A stretch of 21,323 bases of DNA from Bryobacterales bacterium (GCA_025456495.1 JALOKO010000013.1:1-21323), one strand, 5' to 3'; shown: positions 9,701 to 16,817, counted from the first letter of the stretch. Program-made: numbers and translations. The notes: generated from the letters alone by a model not told the origin.

Positions 9701-10224
9701 AGCGCCGCCGCGCCCACATCCAACCGCAGTTGGGATTGCGGCTTGGCCCCCGCGTGACAGCCGTGGCAGTTGGCCTTGAAGATGGGCTCGATGTCACGAT
9801 GAAAATCAACCGGCTCACTAGACGTTCGCGATGCGTCAGGCGCCGTCGACGCCAGCGTCGCGTCAGGCGCTGCGGCCATCCCGTCAATCCAGCCCTTGAT
9901 GACGGCCACCAGCGCGGGCTCCAACGCCTTGCCTCCGAATGGCATGCGCAGGGTGCGGTCTTCGGTTACCAGCCGCTGATAGAGGCTGCTGTTGGCGCTG
10001 TCCCCGGCCTGAAGCACCGGGCCTGACACACCGCCGCGCTGGATGGATTCCATTGAGTCCAGCACGAGCTTTCCCTGCGGGTTGGCCACGCTATGGCAGG
10101 CAACGCAGTTCTTGCGGAGGATGGGGGCAACGTCAACGGCGTAATCCGCACTCGCCTGCATGGCCATGGGCATGACAAGACTGAAGACACAAATGGCCAC
10201 CAGAAACAGATTGCGTTTCCCCAT
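6757..10224 (-). CDS. Secreted tandem PSCyt1 - DUF1549 - DUF1553 protein
   Basis: This 1155-aa protein starts with a Sec signal (LFLVAICVFSLVMPMAMQASA). Two consecutive cytochrome-like PSCyt1 domains follow, with haem c motifs CVACH (40-44) and CHGCH (153-157), each with downstream Met-containing segments (RMPFGG and RMPLRMQPL) that could supply axial ligands. DUF1549 spans about 265-475 and has a third CxxCH, CAQCHNHKFDP, at 449. A middle region (about 500-800) looks like beta-rich, carbohydrate-binding-type sequence. DUF1553 forms the C-terminus, with LAEWLVSKQNPLTARVMVNRLWE and the conserved FDAPSRExCTxRRxRTNTPLQAL segment. The family is thought to act outside the cytoplasm, with redox or polysaccharide roles proposed but unproved. 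The start has a GGGGGA-type Shine-Dalgarno and a promoter just upstream. One PSCyt1 domain is the common form; two is less usual. Confidence 0.93.
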   Translation of the reverse strand: MGKRNLFLVAICVFSLVMPMAMQASADYAVDVAPILRKNCVACHSVANPQGKLVLDSMESIQRGGVSGPVLQAGDSANSSLYQRLVTEDRTLRMPFGGKALEPALVAVIKGWIDGMAAAPDATLASTAPDASRTSSEPVDFHRDIEPIFKANCHGCHAGAKPQSQLRLDVGAAALRGGLSGKVIVPGDSKSSRLIHRVKGMGGEQRMPLRMQPLSTAQVALLERWIDAGAVWPGAQPGAGEDLIEVHWSYKPPKRPAPPAVKLQDWARNAIDRFIVARLEQDNLQPSPRAAKETLIRRLSLDLTGLPPTPAEVDAFVADARPEAYEQLVDRLLASPHYGERWARPWLDWARYADSHGFEKDLPREMWKYRDWVIQALNQNMPFDQFTVEQIAGDMLPKPTESQIIATGFNRNTMYNEEGGVDAAEAHHEVLVDRVNTTATLWLGSTLACAQCHNHKFDPFTQKEYYQFYAFFANSNVNERHYGDTSVKWTERALELPSPEQAELRDAIRGRIADLESTLRTETPELQKARRTWEWEQKAVLGRWLAVTPERVESVSGSTMTLGEDASVLVSGENPANDTYVVEGAAPAQAITAVMLEALPDPSLPRGGPGRDLYGNFMLSDFTVEVNRSGRPGDWQPLAWEFASADDGRIPLYHQQVTEANRAARTEERKKPRAEMHLWTVDASREEERVSRRLVLPLAQPASLPRTARLRFTLLFASPYGKQGVGRFRLTVGNEQDPLYFTQVPARRRPMLGIEEGKRSEDQARQLVESFRATTPLLADVRAALKEQQEALRGVGIATAMVMEDRPGFARPSAPLRIRGSFLSPGEMVYADVPKVLPPLPQSAMPNRLGLAEWLVSKQNPLTARVMVNRLWETYFGIGLVETSEDFGTQGALPSHPELLDWLAVEFVESGWNLKHMHKLMVMSATYQQQSTVSPALREADPYNRLLARGPRFRMEAEMIRDVALATSGLLSARIGGPSVYPYQPDGIWDVPYSSVQWEQSKGEEQFRRGLYTFLRRSSPYPSMATFDAPSREVCTIRRVRTNTPLQALNGLNDPVFFDAARALARRVIAEGGNSAQARAAYAFRLLTARALPDAQGKQIVAWLEKEQARLARDPDAARKIIGDEATSAKDLPQLAAWTLVSNVLLNMDEAVTKE

Positions 10225-10230
10225 GCATCC

Positions 10231-10272
10231 CCCAGGAATCGTTTGCGCCTATTGTATCTGGCCCATCCTGGG
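10231..10272. promoter_or_regulatory. Inverted repeat spanning the operon promoter
   Basis: CCCAGGA (10231-10237) and TCCTGGG (10266-10272) are perfect inverted 7-mers separated by 28 bases. The -10 box sits at the exact centre. One arm lies in the -35/-10 spacer, the other in the leader beside the ribosome-binding site. It could be a paired operator, but chance cannot be excluded. Confidence 0.25.
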
Positions 10273-10280
10273 AGATTCAA
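10251..10280 (-). promoter_or_regulatory. Sigma-70-type promoter of the DUF1553-DUF1501 operon
   Basis: On the minus strand a TTGAAT -35 (10280-10275) and a TACAAT -10 (10256-10251) are separated by 18 bases. Transcription would begin near 10244, leaving a leader of about 20 bases with the Shine-Dalgarno. The -10 is followed by AGG, as at two other start regions in this window. Confidence 0.6.
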
Positions 10281-10302
10281 ATTGGCAGTGCGGGAGGCCA
10301 GA

Positions 10303-11682
10303 TCAAAAGGAGTCCAGTTCCACGACCACCAGAGAGTCATCGGGATTCTCGGCCACCGCAAAGTGGCGGATGTGTTCACCAGTGAGCACACTCACTCCGC
10401 CGCTGTGCAGCAGCACCAGATGAGGGCCTTCCCTCAGCACATGAGCAGCAAGGGGCATATCCGTCCGCAGCGTCGCCCACCCTTTGCGGCGGTCCCATCG
10501 AAGCAATCCCGCCGAGGCGTTGCCGTATTCGCCAAAGCTAGTCATCGACAGCCACACCGCTTCCGGTTCCACCAACATGGACTGCGCCATGTAGCGGACA
10601 CCCTGCACTGGAAAAAACTCACGAAACTCCCCGGCCTCGCAATCGAGATAGCCAAATCCACCAATGCCGGACAGCCCTTCCGCATCGTAAAAGGCGCGGC
10701 CAAACCAGATGCGGTTGCCTTCGGCCTGGACGGGTCCGATGGCCGTAACGAGTTGGTAGTCGGAATCCGTGCGAAGCCACGGGTCGCCCGCTTCCCGGCG
10801 GAGTCGCCGGTATTCTTCCGAACTGAAGCGCCGCAGACCAAAAGATTCAATCTTTCGATCCATGGTGCGGGTGAGGGTGGCTGGCTCTGTCCCGAAGAGC
10901 GCGCTGTAGTTGGAGTGAACGCTGCAGGAGGCCCCTCCCGTAGCGGTCACGCTCAGTCGTCGTTCGTCCTCCCGCGTGTGGCGGATCTCCGGCGGGGGCG
11001 TCGGACTGCCGGACGCGGCGCCGTAGGTTTCACGCTCGATGGGCGTCTGCTCCAGAACCGCCTCCCTGATGGGTCCGGTAACGATTTCGGGTTCACCGGC
11101 AGCCTTCAGCGCAAGCACGACGCGGCGCCTTCCATTGATACCCGCATAGTAGGTTCGCTGCAGGTGCGGCACTACCCGATCCATGCGGTAGCTGGCCCAC
11201 CGCCGAAGTGCGACGTTGGTTTGGTCTTCAGATGGCCACGCCAACCACCAGTAGTTAGGCCCACTCCAGTTTTCCGGATAACTGATCAGCAGGACACCCT
11301 CCGCACTGGTCTTCACCGCGTGGACATCCTCAAACAGGCCGGAGTGGGAAGACGCCGGTTGCTCCACCCGGTAGATTCGGGTGGCCGATTGCCCACTCTG
11401 GCCGGGCTCCTCCACAACCAGATCTACAACCAGAAGCAACTCCTTTGCCGGGACTGACGGATCAACCAAAGACGCCGCGTGCGTCAACACGAGGCTAGCC
11501 CGGCGTTGCCCCAAACCGGCCTGCGCGATTACCGTGCATTCGCGGGCAGCGTCACTGACGGGAAGCGCGGCCTCACGGCAACTGACTCTGGCGCGAGGCG
11601 CCGCAACCGATTCGTGGCATAGCACAGCATTCAGGCAGCAGACGATGAGTACGACTGCAAACCTACGCATATCTGCGTTCAT
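10303..11682 (-). CDS. Hypothetical secreted protein, possible beta-propeller-like C-terminus
   Basis: I do not recognise a family. From the ATG at 11680-11682 the protein is 459 aa, with a Sec-type signal (MRRFAVVLIVCCLNAVLC, then a VAA cleavage-like site). A GGGGGG Shine-Dalgarno lies about 6 bases upstream. In-frame ATGs at 11703 and 11733 would push the start into the 16-bp repeat array and add a non-signal-like extension, so I reject them. The ATG at 11670 also fits. The C-terminal half alternates short segments resembling propeller strands: RIWFGRAFYDAEGL, GFGYLDCEAGEF, AVWLSMTSFGEYG, GLLRWDRRKGW and HLVLLHSGGVSVLTGE. That reading is inference. Few cysteines and no enzyme motif were seen. 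The gene lies 78 bases upstream of the DUF1553 operon on the same strand, but that operon has its own promoter. Confidence 0.75.
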   Translation of the reverse strand: MNADMRRFAVVLIVCCLNAVLCHESVAAPRARVSCREAALPVSDAARECTVIAQAGLGQRRASLVLTHAASLVDPSVPAKELLLVVDLVVEEPGQSGQSATRIYRVEQPASSHSGLFEDVHAVKTSAEGVLLISYPENWSGPNYWWLAWPSEDQTNVALRRWASYRMDRVVPHLQRTYYAGINGRRRVVLALKAAGEPEIVTGPIREAVLEQTPIERETYGAASGSPTPPPEIRHTREDERRLSVTATGGASCSVHSNYSALFGTEPATLTRTMDRKIESFGLRRFSSEEYRRLRREAGDPWLRTDSDYQLVTAIGPVQAEGNRIWFGRAFYDAEGLSGIGGFGYLDCEAGEFREFFPVQGVRYMAQSMLVEPEAVWLSMTSFGEYGNASAGLLRWDRRKGWATLRTDMPLAAHVLREGPHLVLLHSGGVSVLTGEHIRHFAVAENPDDSLVVVELDSF

Positions 11683-11707
11683 CAGCGCCCCCCACCGCTC
11701 CATGCGG

Positions 11708-11755
11708 TTCCCGTCATTGGAGATTCCCGTCACTGGAGATTCCCGTCATTGGAGA
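11708..11755. repeat. 16 bp tandem repeat, 3 units, between divergent genes
   Basis: TTCCCGTCATTGGAGA occurs at 11708 and 11740, with a one-base variant (C for T) at 11724; the first five bases recur after the last unit. It occupies much of the gap between the secreted hypothetical protein (-) and the metallophosphoesterase (+), upstream of both, where promoters are expected. Confidence 0.9.
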
Positions 11756-11827
11756 TTCACGGTGGCGCCGCGAGGTTTCTCCGCTCCGCTAGCATACAGA
11801 ACAAGACTCCTGAAAGGTACCGCCCCC

Positions 11828-12775
11828 ATGACCCTCAACCGCCGTTCTTTCCTTCACCTTGCTGGTGGACTCACCGGCCTGAGCACGCTTGCCGATTCGC
11901 CCCTCATCGCAGCGCCGTCCGCACCGCACCGCTTCCGCTTCGTGGTGATTGCCGACTCCCACATCATCGACGATTTCTACAATCGCCAGGAGAGCAATGC
12001 CCTGGATACGATGACTGTGAAGCAGACCCGCGAGAGCCTCATCCGCACCCGCACGATGATCCACGCCCTCAATCCCCAGCCCGACATGGTGTTTCTGGCG
12101 GGCGACTTCGTACATGACTTCCCTTCCCCGGACTACGATTTCTACTTCAAGAATGTCACCCGCCTGGACCACGCCAAGCGCATCACCGACGGCTTCCGGA
12201 TGAAGGTCTACCCAGGCTTCGGCAACCACGATTACTGGGTGCCCCAACACGACCGCGACTTTGCCCACCGCCTATACGCGCAGAAGTTCGGCCTGAAGCC
12301 CTACTACGCGGTTGACCACAAGGGCTGCCGCTTCCTGATGCTGAACAACTTCCTGGGCGAGACCTGGAACGCGTCAAACAAAGAGGCCTTCAAGAAGGGC
12401 ACGGGCAGCCTGGGCGAGACCCAACTGCAGTGGCTGGACGCGCAACTTGCCGCCCGAAAGCAGACCTTCCTCTTCGTGCATTTCCCGGTTTCCACCATTC
12501 TGCCTACGGAATACAAGGATTTCGGACTGCATCCGCTGCTGAAGAAGTACGCCGACACCATCCACTTTGTCACCGCCGGACACTGGCACCGCTGGCACGA
12601 CTTCAAGACCGAATTTGGTCCGCAGCACTACGTGATGGGCGCCACGCGATACGACGCGGATTCCTACATGGTGGTGGACGTTGACACCAAGGCGGCGTCC
12701 TACACCATCCGCAACCTGCACTGCTTCCAGTGGGGGACACGCGCCACCGACGCCTACGCCGAAACCGCTGCCTGA
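11828..12775 (+). CDS. Tat-exported calcineurin-like metallophosphoesterase
   Basis: It is a predicted dinuclear-metal phosphoesterase of 315 aa acting outside the cytoplasm; the substrate is unknown. The Tat motif NRRSFLHL is at 4-11 with a hydrophobic region after it. The full metal-ligand set of the family is present: DSH (D43, H45), GDFVHD (from G92), GNHD (132-135), the lone His in FVHFP (H218) and GHWH (251-254). The frame is open for 447 bases further upstream, but that part is antisense to the neighbouring gene. The ATG at 11828 directly precedes the Tat signal and has AAAGG about 10 bases upstream. It is divergent from the secreted hypothetical gene and convergent with the DUF1080 gene. 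The similarity is to the purple-acid-phosphatase-like subgroup, not clearly to one characterised enzyme. Confidence 0.92.
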   Translation: MTLNRRSFLHLAGGLTGLSTLADSPLIAAPSAPHRFRFVVIADSHIIDDFYNRQESNALDTMTVKQTRESLIRTRTMIHALNPQPDMVFLAGDFVHDFPSPDYDFYFKNVTRLDHAKRITDGFRMKVYPGFGNHDYWVPQHDRDFAHRLYAQKFGLKPYYAVDHKGCRFLMLNNFLGETWNASNKEAFKKGTGSLGETQLQWLDAQLAARKQTFLFVHFPVSTILPTEYKDFGLHPLLKKYADTIHFVTAGHWHRWHDFKTEFGPQHYVMGATRYDADSYMVVDVDTKAASYTIRNLHCFQWGTRATDAYAETAA

Positions 12776-12781
12776 ATGGCG

Positions 12782-12809
12782 ACGGGGCGTCCCACGAAGG
12801 GCGCCCCGT
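12782..12809. terminator. Strong GC hairpin after the metallophosphoesterase gene
   Basis: ACGGGGCG (12782-12789) pairs with CGCCCCGT (12802-12809). Inside, after a one-base bulge, CCC pairs with GGG around an ACGAA loop. It begins 6 bases past the stop codon. No real T-tract follows on either strand, so it is a terminator-like hairpin placed between convergent genes. Confidence 0.5.
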
Positions 12810-12858
12810 TGCCCACACCCGGAATATCCGCGCGCCTGAGTTGCTGTTGTTCTCCAGG

Positions 12859-12929
12859 CGCGTCACTGTTTCTCTGGACGCGTCACTGTTTCACTAGACG
12901 CGCTACTGTTTCACTAGACGCGTTACTGT
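12859..12929. repeat. 20 bp tandem repeat, about 3.5 units, running through a stop codon
   Basis: Units begin at 12859, 12879, 12899 and (partial) 12919. The consensus is CGCGTCACTGTTTCACTAGA with one to three differences per unit. A degenerate copy may precede from about 12843. The TAG of the DUF1080 gene (12903-12905, minus strand) is inside the third unit, so the last codons (VTRLVKQ) are repeat-derived while the other units are non-coding. Confidence 0.9.
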
Positions 12930-13979
12930 CAGTTTGCGGAACTCCACCTTTTCGTGATCTCCCTGAATGGTGATGGGACCCGGCTCCGCTTCATTGGCAT
13001 TGGTGGCCATGGCGGTGAGGCCGTCGATGATCTTGCGATCAATGATCTTCACCCCGTTCAAGGTCACGCTCACCTCGCGCCCAACCAGGCGCACATCCAT
13101 GGTCTGCCACTCGCCCACCTTCCGGCTGGGGTTCGAGGTCGGCACGATGCGGTAGTAGAGGGCGCCATGCCCTTGCTTATAGGGCTCCTTGCCGTAATCT
13201 TCCATGATCTGCACCTCATAGCGTCCGCGCAACCCGATGCCGCTATTGGAACGCTCACTCAGACGGTACTCCGCGTGGAGGTCGAAGTTCCAGAAGCGCT
13301 CCTTCGATTCCAGGTTACCCGCGGGCGGATCGTTGGCCAGAATCCCGTTCTGAATCCCCCAACGGATCTCCTCGTTCGGCAGGGGTACCGTGAAGGTGTC
13401 GTTGCGCTTGCCGTCCACCAGGTCTACGACCTCGCCCGGAACCCAGGTGCCGTCGTCGGTTTCGCTGATTTCCGGAGCGCGCTTGGCCTTCCACGACAAG
13501 GGCTGAAAGCGTGTGCCGGCATCGGGCCACTCAGTTTTCCCCACCAGGACGCCATCCACCAGCCGCGCGGTGTAGACAGCGCTCACTTCCGGGTTTCGCA
13601 CGGGCTCCTCGCCCTTCTCCCGGGCAGCGCGCGCGGCGGCTCGCTCCTGCTGCGCAATCTCCGGGATGTTTGAGCCCCAGCGTGCCGTGTAGATCATTTG
13701 CAGTTGGCCATCGGGAAGCACGCTCACCTTGGTGAAGGGATACATGCCGCCGCCAGGCGCACCGACAATCAATCCGGTGCCTTCGCCGGAACCGGCGTTC
13801 TCAATCTGATACCAGCCCACGCGACCGCGATCCGCTGGTTCGAACTCCACCAGCCAGCGGCCATTGTAGGCTGCGCCCAGGGCCGCGGTATCCACGGGCT
13901 TTTCAGCGGCGCCGCATCCCACCAGCAGCATTGACGCGATCACCAACAGGGAACTCATCCATTGAGGAAATGACATCAC
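12903..13979 (-). CDS. DUF1080 (3-keto-disaccharide hydrolase-type) lipoprotein
   Basis: The 358-aa protein has a lipoprotein signal ending in LLVGC (Cys22). DUF1080 has a concanavalin/LamG-like sandwich and occurs in proteins acting on sugars; several members are named 3-keto-disaccharide hydrolases. The domain is C-terminal, about 175-356: ERFWNFDLHAEYRLSERSNSG, GLRGRYEVQIMEDYG, GALYYRIVP, VGEWQTMDVRLVGREVSVTLNG and PGPITIQGDHEKVEFRKLTV are typical. The N-terminal 150 residues (FEPADRGRVGWYQIEN, GQLQMIYTARWG) look like an extra beta-rich domain. The start is GTG 13979 or the next codon, ATG 13976; AGGA lies 8 or 11 bases upstream. The C-terminal eight or so codons come from a tandem repeat. 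It stands alone and is divergent from the peptidase gene. Confidence 0.9.
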   Translation of the reverse strand: MMSFPQWMSSLLVIASMLLVGCGAAEKPVDTAALGAAYNGRWLVEFEPADRGRVGWYQIENAGSGEGTGLIVGAPGGGMYPFTKVSVLPDGQLQMIYTARWGSNIPEIAQQERAAARAAREKGEEPVRNPEVSAVYTARLVDGVLVGKTEWPDAGTRFQPLSWKAKRAPEISETDDGTWVPGEVVDLVDGKRNDTFTVPLPNEEIRWGIQNGILANDPPAGNLESKERFWNFDLHAEYRLSERSNSGIGLRGRYEVQIMEDYGKEPYKQGHGALYYRIVPTSNPSRKVGEWQTMDVRLVGREVSVTLNGVKIIDRKIIDGLTAMATNANEAEPGPITIQGDHEKVEFRKLTVTRLVKQ

Positions 13980-13992
13980 TAGAACCGTCCTA

Positions 13993-14006
13993 AGTCAGCA
14001 TTGACT
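13993..14006. promoter_or_regulatory. Small inverted repeat just upstream of the DUF1080 gene
   Basis: AGTCA (13993-13997) and TGACT (14002-14006) are perfect inverted 5-mers around GCAT. The site is 14-27 bases before the start codon, where a repressor could act. Arms this short arise by chance, so this is a weak call. Confidence 0.2.
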
Positions 14007-14063
14007 GTCCGGGAAGGACGCCAAGCGCAGAAATCCAGCGCCACCATGGCGGAGCCTCTCCCA

Positions 14064-14075
14064 GGAATCGATTCC
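14064..14075. promoter_or_regulatory. Perfect 12-bp palindrome in the divergent intergenic region
   Basis: GGAATCGATTCC is its own reverse complement. It lies in the 216-base gap between the divergent DUF1080 and S9B peptidase genes, roughly 85 bases from the former and 120 from the latter. A regulator site for either gene is possible. About five palindromes of this length are expected by chance in a window this size. Confidence 0.25.
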
Positions 14076-14182
14076 GATGGTATGCAATCCATGGGATGCC
14101 TGGCAAGTTCCGCGGCGCGGAAGGCGGCCTGCGCCCCGGCGTAGGCGGGCGGCGCCTCAAAGCGCGCATGGCCATGGGCGGC

Positions 14183-14196
14183 TACAATAGGGCCTA
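14183..14196 (+). promoter_or_regulatory. TACAAT -10 box placed for leaderless transcription of the peptidase gene
   Basis: TACAAT (14183-14188) is followed by AGGGCCT and then ATG at 14196, so transcription starting 7-8 bases past the box would begin at or next to the start codon. No convincing -35 is found at 16-18 bases. AGGG could otherwise act as a close Shine-Dalgarno. Confidence 0.45.
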
Positions 14197-16406
14197 TGCG
14201 CTCCCCTTTGCTTGCGGTCTCTCCCTTGCTGCTGTTGCTATCGCCGCTGTGCCTTGCGCAAAAGCCAGTCACGCTGGATGCGCTCACGCGCGATGACGGA
14301 CCCACCTTCGCCTCTGATATCCAGTGGCGTCCTGACAGCGCGGGCTTCGCCTTCCGCCGTGGTGAGCGGATGCACTACTTTGACGTCGCAAGCGCTTCCA
14401 CCAAGGACATGCCCGATTGCCGACAGATCTGCATGGATGCGGTAAAGGTGCCCGAACCGCCTGCGTTTGAATGGGAGAATCGGGGCGTCCGCGAACGTCG
14501 CAGCCAGTGGTGCAGCGACAATCGCCACATGCTATTGAACTCTGGCGGCGATCTGTTCTGGATGGACACCCAAGGCGATTCCATCCAGCAACTCACGCGT
14601 ACCCTGTACGCCGAAGCCGACCCGCAGCTTTCCGACGACTGCAAGCAGATCAGTTTCCGCAAGGATTACGATCTCTACGTGCTGAACCGCGAGACCGGCC
14701 GCATCAAGGCGCTCACCCAAGGCGGCAATGCCAGCCGCTACTACGCGCGTCTGGACTGGGTATATCCGGAGGAACTCGCCTTGCCCACCGCCCACTGGTG
14801 GAGCCCCGATTCCCGTCACATTGCGCTGCTGGAATTCGATGTCTCGGCCACCCCGCAGTACCCGCATGCGGACTATCTGGCCAGCCCGCCACGCCCTGAA
14901 CCGGAACGTTATCCCAAACCCGGCGAACCAAACGCCAGCGTCCGTCTGGGCATCGTGGACAGCACCACCGCCAAGCTGCGCTTCGTCGATTTCGGCGATG
15001 CCGCCAACCACCTGCTGGCGCGTGTCCAGTGGTTGCCCGACGGCAAGACCGTCGCCGTCCAACGATTGAATCGCATCCAGAACAAACTGCAGTTGATCTT
15101 CGTCAATGCGGAGACGCTTGAGTTTGAAGTGATCCTCACCGAAGAGGATCAGCACTGGGTGAACCTTTCGCATGATTTCCGCTATCTGCCGGAACGCGAT
15201 GCCTTCCTTTGGACCAGCGAAAGCACCGGCCATCGTCACCTGTATCTGTACTTCACCAAGGAGCGGTATGCCCGGCAGTTGACCCAAGGCAGTTGGGAAG
15301 TCAGCAGCGTGCTGGGGGTGAACGCGCGGGCCAGCGAGGTGTATGTTCTGGCCACCGAGAAAAGCCCCCTGGAACGACACGTCTACGCCGTGAAGCTGGA
15401 CGGCGGGAGTCCCACGGCCAGTTCCGCGCCCATCCCCGCGCCACGCCGCGTCACAACCACCGACGGTTCCTGGACAGCGGACTTCGCTCCCGACGGCGCG
15501 CACTGGGTGAGCCGTCATTCCAGCCTCACCATGCCCGCCAACCAGCAGGTGCTGTCCGCGCAAGGGCGCGTGCTGTCCACGTTGACTGAGCGCGATGAGG
15601 CCGAACCCCGCGAATACCGTATCCTTCCCACGGAAATCCATACCGTGAAGACCGCTGATGGCGTGGTGATGTACGGCAAGCTCATCAAACCGGCGGACTT
15701 CCGGCCGGGACGCAAGTATCCGATGATCGTGCAGGTGTACGGCGGTCCTCATGCCCAGTCCGTTCGCAATAGCTGGGCCGGGGCCAGCATGGATCAGGTC
15801 TATGCGCATGCCGGTTTCCTGGTGTGGCAGTTGGACAATCGAGGAACCTCCGGTCGCGGCCACGTGTTCGAAATCCCTGTATCGCGCAAGCTGGGCATCG
15901 TCGAATTGCAGGACCAGTTGCTGGGCATCGACTACCTGAAGAAGCTGGGCTTTGTGGATGAAGCTCGTATTGGTGTGAACGGCTGGAGCTATGGCGGCTT
16001 CATGACCTTGAACTGCCTGCTGAATGCTCCTCAAGTTTTCCGCGCGGGCATCAGCGGCGCTCCCGTCACGGACTGGCGCTTCTACGACACCATCTATACA
16101 GAACGCTACATGGACCTGCCGTCCGCCAACGAGGAAGGCTATCGCATCACTTCGCTGCTGCCCAAGGCCGGAAATCTGAAGGGCGCGCTGCTGCTGATTC
16201 ACAACCTGTGGGACGACAATGTGCATTTCCAGAACGCGCTACACATGGCCGATGCACTGCAGAAGGCAGAGAAACCCTTCGAGTTGATGGTCTACCCACA
16301 GAAAGCACACGGGGTGCGCGGCAAGCCCGCCACTCACATGCGCGCGATGATGCTGCGTTTCTTTCAGCGCGAACTACAAGCCGATTTCAGCAAGGCCAAG
16401 AACTAA
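14196..16406 (+). CDS. Secreted S9B prolyl peptidase, dipeptidyl-peptidase IV-like
   Basis: DPP-IV enzymes cleave Xaa-Pro dipeptides from peptide N-termini. The product has 736 aa, a normal length. A Sec signal peptide (SPLLLLLSPLCLAQ) opens it. Residues to about 470 form the beta-propeller, containing DWVYPEELA with the two adjacent glutamates that bind the substrate amino terminus in this family. The alpha/beta hydrolase domain has GWSYGG (nucleophile Ser598), WDDNVHFQN (Asp673) and KAHG (His705). The His-Gly-x-Ala segment usual before the Asp reads HNLW here, a mild divergence. YGGPHAQ and WQLDNRGTSGRG are also typical. The cupin gene begins one base after the stop, so the two form an operon. 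It probably acts in the periplasm or outside the cell on proline-containing peptides. Confidence 0.93.
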   Translation: MRSPLLAVSPLLLLLSPLCLAQKPVTLDALTRDDGPTFASDIQWRPDSAGFAFRRGERMHYFDVASASTKDMPDCRQICMDAVKVPEPPAFEWENRGVRERRSQWCSDNRHMLLNSGGDLFWMDTQGDSIQQLTRTLYAEADPQLSDDCKQISFRKDYDLYVLNRETGRIKALTQGGNASRYYARLDWVYPEELALPTAHWWSPDSRHIALLEFDVSATPQYPHADYLASPPRPEPERYPKPGEPNASVRLGIVDSTTAKLRFVDFGDAANHLLARVQWLPDGKTVAVQRLNRIQNKLQLIFVNAETLEFEVILTEEDQHWVNLSHDFRYLPERDAFLWTSESTGHRHLYLYFTKERYARQLTQGSWEVSSVLGVNARASEVYVLATEKSPLERHVYAVKLDGGSPTASSAPIPAPRRVTTTDGSWTADFAPDGAHWVSRHSSLTMPANQQVLSAQGRVLSTLTERDEAEPREYRILPTEIHTVKTADGVVMYGKLIKPADFRPGRKYPMIVQVYGGPHAQSVRNSWAGASMDQVYAHAGFLVWQLDNRGTSGRGHVFEIPVSRKLGIVELQDQLLGIDYLKKLGFVDEARIGVNGWSYGGFMTLNCLLNAPQVFRAGISGAPVTDWRFYDTIYTERYMDLPSANEEGYRITSLLPKAGNLKGALLLIHNLWDDNVHFQNALHMADALQKAEKPFELMVYPQKAHGVRGKPATHMRAMMLRFFQRELQADFSKAKN

Positions 16407-16407
16407 C

Positions 16408-16785
16408 ATGGACGCTGCTGCGAAACCCGCACTTCTTGTGCGTCACGAATCGGATTCCCCCACTGAGCGCAGCACCTGCGGTTGGCGCTACCGGCTGCTG
16501 TCGCGTGAAGACGAACATCAAGCCGCGGCCTGGGCGCATGCCGTGGATATCGACGGGGCCAGACTGCACTACCACAAGGTCTCCACTGAGCTTTACTATG
16601 TGCTGGATGGCGAAGGCAGCGTGATGCTGGATGGCGTGGAACAGCCCGTGCGTCCGGGATCCCTGGTACAGATTCCCCCCGGCGTGGTTCACGGCGCACG
16701 CGGTCGCATGCGAGTGCTGGTGGTGGGAATTCCGCACATGCGCGAAGATGATTTATTCTTCCCCGAAGAGACCCCAGCCAGTTAG
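16408..16785 (+). CDS. Small single-domain cupin protein
   Basis: The 125-aa protein has one cupin barrel. Motif 1 is HYHKVSTELYYVLDGEG, giving metal ligands H54, H56 and E61. Motif 2 is PGSLVQIPPGVVHGARG, with the fourth ligand H95. A complete 3-His/1-Glu set suggests a metal-binding isomerase, dioxygenase or sugar-binding role; the sequence does not say which. No signal peptide is seen, so it is cytoplasmic although its operon partner, the peptidase, is secreted. The ATG is one base after the peptidase stop, so translational coupling is likely. No separate promoter is visible. Confidence 0.88.
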   Translation: MDAAAKPALLVRHESDSPTERSTCGWRYRLLSREDEHQAAAWAHAVDIDGARLHYHKVSTELYYVLDGEGSVMLDGVEQPVRPGSLVQIPPGVVHGARGRMRVLVVGIPHMREDDLFFPEETPAS

Positions 16786-16817
16786 CCACGCACGCAAGCC
16801 AGGTGCTGCGTCGGCGA

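Noticed and set aside
10093..11457. 454-codon plus-strand frame opposite the secreted hypothetical protein
   Set aside because: Composition is His/Arg/Gly-rich shadow sequence. It spans two genes and their promoter. The minus-strand frame has a signal peptide and ribosome-binding site.
11381..11827. N-terminal extension of the metallophosphoesterase frame
   Set aside because: It is antisense to the neighbouring gene and includes the 16-bp repeats; the Tat signal begins at 11828.
13979..14305. 108-codon minus-strand frame in the DUF1080/peptidase gap
   Set aside because: It overlaps the peptidase signal-peptide region, has no recognisable domain, and would cover the likely promoters of both genes.
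14532..16226. 564-codon open frame antisense to the S9B peptidase
   Set aside because: The opposite strand has complete catalytic motifs and a signal peptide; long antisense frames are common at this GC content.
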